Translations under genes and position numbers: made by a program | NCBI GenBank assembly: GCA_031261295.1 | Contig: JAISKT010000283.1 | Span: 1 to 36,325, forward strand | DNA length: 36,325 nt | Direction of reading: 5' to 3' | From: Candidatus Symbiothrix sp. | GTDB taxonomy: Bacteria > Bacteroidota > Bacteroidia > Bacteroidales > Azobacteroidaceae | Shown: piece by piece, positions 30,035 through 36,325 of the stretch | How positions within the stretch are numbered: position 1 is the first letter of the stretch | How the letters are laid out: each line of letters opens with the position of its first letter | Notes under the pieces: generated by a model | Database searches by the model: none | Told to the model about the DNA's origin: nothing | What the model saw: the letters and a program-made list of their open reading frames with translations, nothing else

Positions 30035-31558
30035 TTATTTTTTAATCAGTTTTTGAACGGTTACCTGATTGTTTGCATTCACTACCGAAAGGATATAAAC
30101 TCCATTGGTCAGATTGGATACATTGATTTCAGCCTCCGAAGCGCCATTTCCTTTCACGGATTTAACGGCTTTTCCCAGAAGATCCGTTACTTTTACTTCT
30201 TTGATGCTTGCACTGCTTGTTACTTTCACAAAGTCTATTGCCGGATTAGGATAGGCGGAAAATGTGGAAGCGGCAGTCGTTTGGATGCCGGTAGCATAGT
30301 CGCTTTTCCTGATCAGTTTCCATGCGGTTTTTGCATCATAAGCAATGGTACTCTTCACCGACCATACGGTAGTTCCGGGATTACTGTTATCGGTTCCCAA
30401 GCAACTTGCACCTTGTACGGTGTAAAACTCAACAGCAATCGCTTCCGGATGTTCGCCATTGTATATTCTCAATAGAATTTGCGTTCTCCTGTCGGAAGTA
30501 TCATCTACCAAGTCGGTACTTTGATCATAAGTCATCACGTACTTGCCTGTTTCCACATTTTTCATGTAATACACATTGTCGGTTATCGTTGATACTCTTT
30601 CAAAAGAAAATTCTTGTGAAGTGGAAACCGGGTTGCCCAATATCACATTGTGCGGATCGGCATCTTTGTTTATATCCAACAACTTACCGGATGCTACATG
30701 TTCAAGGTAATAAGCGACTCCGGCTGCGGGGTGTGTATCGGCTTCGGGAGTTGTGCCGCCGGCTGTTCTGAACGCGATGGTTTGCGAGGTTCCTTCATTT
30801 CCGCTAAAATCAACCGGAGTAACCACTAAATTATATTGTGTATCCGGCGTTAAAGCTTTCAAAGGATAGCTGTTGATAAACGATACAAATTCCAAGCCGT
30901 TGGCGGCATCTTTGATGTGATAAAAGAAATCGCCGCTGTTGTCACCACCGTCCAATGAAAGGGTAACTTCCCTTTCGCCAATATTATTCGCTTTTGTTTG
31001 AATAAGTGTCGGCGCTTGCGTATCTCCGCTTACCGGACTGTTGGGCTGATTGTAAATATAATAGGTCTTTGCGGTTTCCGTCCAGGTACCTCCTGAAGTT
31101 ACCCATACCGAAAAGTAGGTCGTTGGATTCCACGCTTTACCGTCCCGGTCTAATTTACTTCCGCCATAAGCGATATGGTCGGCGCCATCTACCACTATTC
31201 TTCCGGGCAACCAATATTCCTGGCGATCGTTGTTTGACGTAATGCTTTGCGCTTTATTATAGCGTGCGCGAATACCGGAGGCCGCAGGGTCTATGGTTTT
31301 CCCGATTTTCGCCCATACCCAGGTAGAGTAGCTGCTTCCCAAATCAAGCGTTACAACTTTGTAATCCATAAAATCATCATACTCGGTACCGGGAGCACAA
31401 TTGGCGATAGTGCTGTTTTCACCTGTGTTTGAGAGGTAAAGTTGCGCCTGCGTTACTTTCAACGAGCCGTGCAGGATTTCTGCTGATGCCATCTGGTAAG
31501 AGAAAAACATCATACAAATCAATGTGAACAGTTTAAATGTAATTGTTTTCATGATCAA
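30035..31558 (-). CDS. Secreted FN3 and trefoil-like glycan-binding protein with T9SS tail
   Basis: The start is probably the third codon (ATG at 31552, MKTITFKLF), giving a signal peptide ending ASA. About residues 27-170 form an unassigned beta-sandwich. A fibronectin type III domain follows (about 185-270, with ALTPDTQYNLVVTPVDFSGN). A trefoil-like region comes next (about 285-420, with YLEHVASGKLLDINKD and YYMKNVETGKYVM), recalling ricin-type carbohydrate-binding domains. The tail (about 430-507) is a typical T9SS type A domain (FSAYPNPAIDFVKV, then LTNGVYILSV). Its place right after SusD is where surface glycan-binding proteins (SusE/F position) are usually encoded, which fits a binding role. 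No catalytic motif is visible. It is not homologous to SusE or SusF as far as I can see. Confidence 0.75.
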   Translation of the reverse strand: MIMKTITFKLFTLICMMFFSYQMASAEILHGSLKVTQAQLYLSNTGENSTIANCAPGTEYDDFMDYKVVTLDLGSSYSTWVWAKIGKTIDPAASGIRARYNKAQSITSNNDRQEYWLPGRIVVDGADHIAYGGSKLDRDGKAWNPTTYFSVWVTSGGTWTETAKTYYIYNQPNSPVSGDTQAPTLIQTKANNIGEREVTLSLDGGDNSGDFFYHIKDAANGLEFVSFINSYPLKALTPDTQYNLVVTPVDFSGNEGTSQTIAFRTAGGTTPEADTHPAAGVAYYLEHVASGKLLDINKDADPHNVILGNPVSTSQEFSFERVSTITDNVYYMKNVETGKYVMTYDQSTDLVDDTSDRRTQILLRIYNGEHPEAIAVEFYTVQGASCLGTDNSNPGTTVWSVKSTIAYDAKTAWKLIRKSDYATGIQTTAASTFSAYPNPAIDFVKVTSSASIKEVKVTDLLGKAVKSVKGNGASEAEINVSNLTNGVYILSVVNANNQVTVQKLIKK

Positions 31559-31589
31559 TTTTTTTTATTTAATAAATATGTATTTAATT

Positions 31590-31645
31590 ATGAGTTATGA
31601 ATTATAAGTTATGAGTCATGAGTTATGAGTTATGAGTTATGAGTT
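31590..31645. repeat. Tandem heptamer repeat (ATGAGTT)8
   Basis: Eight 7-bp units run from 31590 to 31645; five are exact ATGAGTT and three differ by one base. The array begins at the last base of the SusD stop codon and fills most of the gap to the next gene. It is short and AT-rich, so it should be prone to slippage. In mRNA orientation it reads AACTCAT repeated, just upstream of the FN3/trefoil gene. Confidence 0.85.
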
Positions 31646-33411
31646 TACCACAAAGGATTTTGAGGCCAACGGGCGATGCTTATTTCACTTTGAGGTATCG
31701 GATAGAAATACATTTTTGTTTCGAACCGCCGGTCTTCTACTTTTATGGGTTTGTAAACAAACGTATTCTCTCCTGTTTTTTGGATGTCCACTCCTCTTAC
31801 CGGAGCGCCCAGTGTTTCTTCTGCAATCATCCACCGGCGTACATCCCAAAAGCGGTGGTCTTCAAAAGCCATTTCGATGCGGCGTTCGTGACGGATTTTT
31901 TCCCGCATTTCTGCTTGTGTCAAATCGGAAGCCAGTCTCGGCATCCGCACGCCCATCCGTTGCCTTACATTGTCCACATACTTTTTGATGTCGGCATGGC
32001 CCGGATCACATTCGTTCAATGCTTCGGCATAATTCAAGTAAATTTCTCCCAGGCGGAACAGCACCCAGGCATGAACGCCAGTTTTTCCGTTTAACAAGTC
32101 CAGACTTTGCTGGTATTTGCGGATATAATAGCCGGTCAGTGTCGCCAATTCAACGCCTGCGCCGTCTCTTCCTCCCGCCCAACATTCGACCGGACGGTCT
32201 TTGAACGAAGAATTATTGGTCATGATGGAAAATTCCAACCGGGGATCCCTGTTTTCGTAAGGATTCGCCGCGTGCGCCGGATTGTTCCAGTCAAATGCGC
32301 TTCCATCCAACATTTCATAATCGTCCACTAAATTTTGAGAGGGCGTAGTGCCGCTTCTTCCCAAATTGAAAGAGATCGGATAATTCGCGATTTCAAAGTC
32401 GTTTTTGTAGCCTTCCCGCCGGGAGAATATGATTTCAGCCGTTGAAAAATAGGCAAATACATCGGGATATGGCGTGAGCGACAACAGGTAATGAGCGTCC
32501 CGTTCCAAGTCGATTACCGCTTTTGCCGCATCGGCCGCCGCTTTCCAGCGAGCCGTTCGGATGCTTGCATCCTTTCCGTTGGGTAAGGAAATCAATTCAG
32601 GCTCAGCATAACCTCCCGCCCAGGAGGGATCGTTAAACAAGTCGCTGGCGGCATACAACAATACCCGGCTTTTCAAAGCCAAAGCCGCTCCTTTGGTGGC
32701 TCTCCCGAAATCGGCGTCTTCGTGAAGGACAGGCAAACAACCGGGTTTGGTATCGTCTGTAACCGTATCACATTCATCGACAATGAAATGGATACATTCT
32801 TCCAGGGTGTTGCGTCCAAGCGATTTGAAATCGTCCGCCAGTGTCAGCGGTTTTTCCAAGACAGGTACTCCGCCGTAGCGTTTGACCAATTCAAAATAGA
32901 AAAAAGCTCTTAAAAAACGGGCTTCACTTTTCCAACGATTCATATTTTCCATCATCGTGCGATAGGTTTGCTGAGAAGATTCGTTGGGATCTAACTTATA
33001 GTAATCCAAGTTGATATCGCCCAAACTTTGCAGCAAGAGATCCGCATTCCGGATGCCGAGGAAATTCTGATCCCAGGATATATTATCCGGATTATCCACC
33101 GCATCCCAAGCGCCGGTATTGAATTGTTGAATTTTGGAGGTTTGTTGCGTATGTTCCGCTTCATCCGTAGCCGAAGCCATCATGGCGCCGTCGATATAGA
33201 GAAAGCCCCGTGGAAGATAGGTGTATAACATGTTTACCCGCGCCTGCGATTTGGTGTAACTCACTTTTATCATATCTTCCGTTTCATTCAACACGATTTC
33301 CCGTTCGAGCAGGTTGCTGCATCCGGCAAATAGCATCAAGCAAAAAACCAAAAATACCCCTAAATCCCCTAAAGGGGACTTGGCTGTGTAAGTATTATTA
33401 TTGTTCTTCAT
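31645..33411 (-). CDS. SusD-like outer-membrane glycan-binding lipoprotein
   Basis: The 588-residue protein is a RagB/SusD-family lipoprotein that captures glycan at the lid of the SusC pore. The lipobox is LFAGC (Cys31). The TPR-rich N-terminal part and the C-terminal SusD domain (from about 345) are complete, with TPSQNLVDDYEMLDG, ENRDPRLEFSIM, LFRLGEIYLNYAEALNE and FWDVRRW as family landmarks. The oddity is residues 10-19, AKSPLGDLGV. They are encoded by a 28-bp palindromic repeat (33356-33383) whose inverted copy lies just after the SusC stop. The signal peptide is therefore longer than usual, and its hydrophobic core starts within the insert. Gap to SusC is 67 bp. The start ATG at 33411 is the only sensible one. 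Confidence 0.95.
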   Translation of the reverse strand: MKNNNNTYTAKSPLGDLGVFLVFCLMLFAGCSNLLEREIVLNETEDMIKVSYTKSQARVNMLYTYLPRGFLYIDGAMMASATDEAEHTQQTSKIQQFNTGAWDAVDNPDNISWDQNFLGIRNADLLLQSLGDINLDYYKLDPNESSQQTYRTMMENMNRWKSEARFLRAFFYFELVKRYGGVPVLEKPLTLADDFKSLGRNTLEECIHFIVDECDTVTDDTKPGCLPVLHEDADFGRATKGAALALKSRVLLYAASDLFNDPSWAGGYAEPELISLPNGKDASIRTARWKAAADAAKAVIDLERDAHYLLSLTPYPDVFAYFSTAEIIFSRREGYKNDFEIANYPISFNLGRSGTTPSQNLVDDYEMLDGSAFDWNNPAHAANPYENRDPRLEFSIMTNNSSFKDRPVECWAGGRDGAGVELATLTGYYIRKYQQSLDLLNGKTGVHAWVLFRLGEIYLNYAEALNECDPGHADIKKYVDNVRQRMGVRMPRLASDLTQAEMREKIRHERRIEMAFEDHRFWDVRRWMIAEETLGAPVRGVDIQKTGENTFVYKPIKVEDRRFETKMYFYPIPQSEISIARWPQNPLW

Positions 33412-33477
33412 AATTTATTTATTTTTTTTCTCTTAAAAATCTCTGCTTTCCAAGTCCCCTTTAGGGGATTTAGGGGT
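33356..33477. repeat. 28-bp inverted repeat pair flanking the SusD start codon
   Basis: Copies at 33356-33383 (inside SusD) and 33450-33477 (just after the SusC stop) are perfect inverted repeats with a 66-bp spacer. Each copy also contains its own small palindrome CCCCTtTAGGGG. In mRNA the two could form a 28-bp stem with the SusD start codon (33411) in its loop. It belongs to a class of short dispersed Bacteroidetes palindromes; the coding copy reads KSPLGDLGV. Confidence 0.85.
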
Positions 33478-33478
33478 T

Positions 33479-36298
33479 TCAGAGTTGCACATTGATTCCC
33501 AAACTAAATGTTCTCATTGCCGGATAACCCGATAGCGTTTCCGGATCGGACAGGCCGTCCAAATGATCGAATGACAACAGGTTTGCACCGCTAAAGAATA
33601 CCCTTACTTTTTCCAGATGCACTTTTTCCGTCAGCTGATTGGGTAAAGAATAGCCCAATTCCAAGCTTCTTAATTTCAGGAAACTTCCGTCACGTTGCCA
33701 AAAGTCGGACGGCTGGAAATTATTGAGGTTGTCTTTGGCCGACAATCTCGGATAAGTCGCTGTAGCCGCCGTTTCTTCCGTCCAGCGTCCCAAGGCGATG
33801 GAAGATACTTTGCCGTTGTTTTGGAACGCTTCATAATAGTTGCCTTTCAAATAAACGGTACGGTGAAGTGTTCCCTGAAAAAAGAGATTCAAATCGAATC
33901 CGCGGTACTGAGCGCCTGCATAGAAACCGAATGTCGCTTCCGGCAACGGACTGTATCCGATGGGGACAAAGTCGTTGGCGTCAATGACATTGTCGTCGTT
34001 TTGATTTTTATATTTTATATCGCCCGGCTGTACCGTAGCAAATGTTTGCCGCGGGGAGTTTACAATATCGGCTTCATCCTTGAAAAACCCGATGGCTTCC
34101 AACCCAAAAGGTTGGTTGATAATATGTCCTGTATGATACAGATACGAAAAGGCCCGGGGCGCTTCGGCATTGTACGTAATTTTATTTTTAGCCAGTCCCG
34201 CTGTTGCTTCCGCAAACCAGGAAAATTGATTCTTTTCTTCGCTGTCGTAGCGTAAACGGGCTTCAAAACCTTTGTTGGACGTTTTTCCGATATTCAGATA
34301 CGGATAAGTAATTCCCATAAATTTCGGGACAATATTGAACGGTTGCGCCAGGATATTCGTTCGTTTCTGATCGAAAACATCCACTCCGAAGCTCAGGTTT
34401 TTGAATAATACGGTTTCCAAACCTACGTTCAGGCTTTTTTGTTTTTCCCAGGTAACATGGGTATTGACCAAAGCGCCTTCTTTGTAGGTATCGACATTTG
34501 CATTGGAAGTTCCCAAAGCGTAATATCCTCCCCAGAGGTAATATTGATCGTACATATAACGTTCGCCGCCGATATTCATATTTCCGGTCAAGCCGTAGGA
34601 AGCTTTCAGTTTCAGGAAGTTCAGGACTTCGTTGTCCTTTAAGAAATTCTCATTTGAAACAATCCATCCGGCGGAAAAAGCAGGGAAAAAGCCGAAACGT
34701 CCGCCTTTGGGAAAATTGTCGGCGCCGTTGTATCCGAAAGAAAATCCGGCAATGTAGCGTTTATCAAATACGTAAGTCGCCTGTCCGCCTAATCCGGCGT
34801 TTTTGGTATTCAAACTTATACCTGATTCGGCATTTTCATCGTAATCAGCCATTAACAAGGCCGTTACATCATGAATGCCGAAAGTCCGTTTATAATTCAA
34901 AAAGCCCTGGTAAATCATATTGCGCCATTGAGTCGATTTCCGTTCATCCGGATCAATCAGTACGTTTTGCCCGATGGTGGTGTAAATATAATCGCCGGCG
35001 GCATCTTTCGACACGCTAAACCGTTCATACTCCCATGCTTTGATGGAATAAGATTTGAAAGAGGTATTAAAACCCACCAGCCCCGAAATGCTTAAACCGG
35101 GAGTAATGAAGTCTAAATCCAGGTTTAGCTTAGCTGAAATTTGGGCGGTACGTCCATTGTAGGAATAATATCCTGTTTGGGAAATATCGGCTAACGGATT
35201 GGTATATAAGGAGCTGCCTCCGGGTCTGCCGTTAGCGGTATATACGGGGAACGCATTGGGCGGAATCGCTCCCAGCAGCTGGAAGAAATTCGTGGAGTTT
35301 TCCTGCAAAGAAAGGGATTTGTTTTTTACGCCGGGATTGGTTTTGTCTTCCACCGTACCTCCCAGGGTAATCAACGCCGAAAGTTTGCTTGTCAAATCCA
35401 AGTCCACATTGGTACGGAAATTATAACGGCTGTATCCTGCATTTTTGGTGTATTCGGACAAGTCTTCCGTTTTCTTATACAATTCGCTATCGGTCAGATA
35501 ATTGAACAGTACAAAATAACGGGCGGTTTTGTTGCCTCCGCTCACATTGAGGTTGTATGTACTGACCGGAACGGATTTTCGGAAGACTTGATCGTACCAA
35601 TTCACATCCGGGTAAAGATACGGATCGGCGCCGGATTGATAAGCATTCAAATCGGCAGCGGAATAGCGGGGTATTGCCGCCGGATCATCGTTCAGCATCC
35701 CTTCATTATACAAACGGGCATAATCGTAAGAGCCTAAGAAATCCGGTAAGTTCAGCGGTTGTTGAAATCCTATTTTTGCACCGAAATTAATTTGAGTGGG
35801 TCTTTCCTTTCCCTTTTGGGTGGTAATAAGCAATACGCCGTTCGCCGCCCGGTTTCCGTAAATCGCCGTAGTAGAAGCGTCTTTGAGCGCAGTGACGGAC
35901 TCGATTTCCTGAGGCGTCAATTGCCGGAAGCATTCTTCGTTGGAAGGCAATCCGTCGATCACGATAAACAAACCGGTTCCGGCGCCAAACGTATTCAGTC
36001 CCCGGATATTCAACACCGGCATATCCAAGCCGGGTTCTCCGGAGGTTTGTTGCACGGTTAGGCCCGGAATCCTGCCGAATAATGTATTGGCTACGTTGGA
36101 GGTAAAAGAGGAGGTTAGCTCATCGCCTTTCACCGAAGCTACCGCGCCGGTGATCATCCAGTCCGGTTGAGTTCCGTAAGCAATCGCACTCGATACCGGA
36201 AGACTGTCCGAATCTAATTTTATTTGCGCATTCGATAGATTAACCATGAATAAGCAAATAATAACTATATAAATTGTATTTTTCATCCTGTTTTTCAT
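33479..36298 (-). CDS. SusC-like TonB-dependent glycan transporter, short form
   Basis: The protein forms the outer-membrane pore that imports oligosaccharides with SusD. It has a signal peptide (about 1-24; translation could also start at Met5) and a TonB-box-like stretch (36-44, SSAIAYGTQ). The plug domain (about 48-165) has TGAVASVKGDEL, VLNIRGLNTFGAGTG, VIDGLPSNEE and the SusC signature ESVTALKDASTTAIYGNRAA. A 22-strand barrel ends in the aromatic-poor FSLGINVQL. At 939 residues it is shorter than most SusC proteins because the N-terminal carboxypeptidase-D-like domain (about 80-100 residues before the TonB box) is missing. It is the first gene of the visible PUL. Only 27 bp of upstream sequence are in the window, so its promoter cannot be judged. 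Confidence 0.95.
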   Translation of the reverse strand: MKNRMKNTIYIVIICLFMVNLSNAQIKLDSDSLPVSSAIAYGTQPDWMITGAVASVKGDELTSSFTSNVANTLFGRIPGLTVQQTSGEPGLDMPVLNIRGLNTFGAGTGLFIVIDGLPSNEECFRQLTPQEIESVTALKDASTTAIYGNRAANGVLLITTQKGKERPTQINFGAKIGFQQPLNLPDFLGSYDYARLYNEGMLNDDPAAIPRYSAADLNAYQSGADPYLYPDVNWYDQVFRKSVPVSTYNLNVSGGNKTARYFVLFNYLTDSELYKKTEDLSEYTKNAGYSRYNFRTNVDLDLTSKLSALITLGGTVEDKTNPGVKNKSLSLQENSTNFFQLLGAIPPNAFPVYTANGRPGGSSLYTNPLADISQTGYYSYNGRTAQISAKLNLDLDFITPGLSISGLVGFNTSFKSYSIKAWEYERFSVSKDAAGDYIYTTIGQNVLIDPDERKSTQWRNMIYQGFLNYKRTFGIHDVTALLMADYDENAESGISLNTKNAGLGGQATYVFDKRYIAGFSFGYNGADNFPKGGRFGFFPAFSAGWIVSNENFLKDNEVLNFLKLKASYGLTGNMNIGGERYMYDQYYLWGGYYALGTSNANVDTYKEGALVNTHVTWEKQKSLNVGLETVLFKNLSFGVDVFDQKRTNILAQPFNIVPKFMGITYPYLNIGKTSNKGFEARLRYDSEEKNQFSWFAEATAGLAKNKITYNAEAPRAFSYLYHTGHIINQPFGLEAIGFFKDEADIVNSPRQTFATVQPGDIKYKNQNDDNVIDANDFVPIGYSPLPEATFGFYAGAQYRGFDLNLFFQGTLHRTVYLKGNYYEAFQNNGKVSSIALGRWTEETAATATYPRLSAKDNLNNFQPSDFWQRDGSFLKLRSLELGYSLPNQLTEKVHLEKVRVFFSGANLLSFDHLDGLSDPETLSGYPAMRTFSLGINVQL

Positions 36299-36325
36299 AA
36301 AAAATGAAGCACTTAAATAACTCTT

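Overview
The window is one large polysaccharide utilization locus (PUL) of a Bacteroidales-type bacterium. All credible protein genes lie on the minus strand, so the locus reads from the right end to the left. The taxonomic inference rests on the SusC/SusD pair, the start of a hybrid two-component regulator, a TAnnTTTG-type promoter, and six proteins with C-terminal tails like those of type IX secretion (T9SS) cargo. T9SS tails argue against Bacteroides in the strict sense and for a T9SS-bearing Bacteroidales lineage. No rRNA, tRNA, CRISPR array, transposase or integrase is visible.

Layout in transcription order. Positions 36298-31645 hold a SusC-like transporter and a SusD-like lipoprotein. 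Positions 31558-28351 hold a secreted FN3/trefoil binding protein and a secreted clan GH-A glycosidase. At 28130-25560 is a GH31 alpha-glycosidase. Positions 25533-20793 hold two paralogous beta-helix surface proteins and an 88-residue membrane-tailed peptide. Positions 20787-16158 hold a secreted GH16 and a LacZ-type GH2. Positions 15861-5206 hold a FAD oxidoreductase, a Tat-exported GH5, a GH92 lipoprotein, a second GH2 and a GH2 beta-mannosidase, packed with gaps of at most about 35 bp. At 5035-1289 is a 1248-residue multidomain PL11-type lyase, followed by a strong hairpin terminator. Beyond it are an internally deleted AAA ATPase relic, two candidate small RNA units, and the N-terminus of a hybrid two-component sensor cut by the left edge.

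How the genes may work together (inference). Proteins with T9SS tails (PL11, GH16, GH-A, FN3/trefoil, both beta-helix proteins) would act outside the cell, cutting or holding a polymer. SusC/SusD would import the fragments. The remaining enzymes, with Sec, lipoprotein or Tat signals and no T9SS tail (GH31, three GH2, GH92, GH5, FAD oxidoreductase), would finish digestion in the periplasm. Beta-mannosidase, alpha-mannosidase, beta-galactosidase, alpha-glycosidase, GH16 and PL11 together suggest a branched heteropolysaccharide with mannose and possibly uronic acid/rhamnose. The substrate cannot be fixed from sequence alone.

The most unusual feature is a population of short palindromic repeats. 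Three gaps hold mosaics of nested hairpins (15895-16088, about 23230-23403, about 28157-28323). A 28-bp palindrome lies in frame inside the LacZ-type GH2 gene, with a near-identical copy in a gap at 29991. Another 28-bp element sits immediately after the SusC stop, and its exact inverted copy is read in frame as part of the SusD signal peptide. Those two copies could pair across the SusD start codon.
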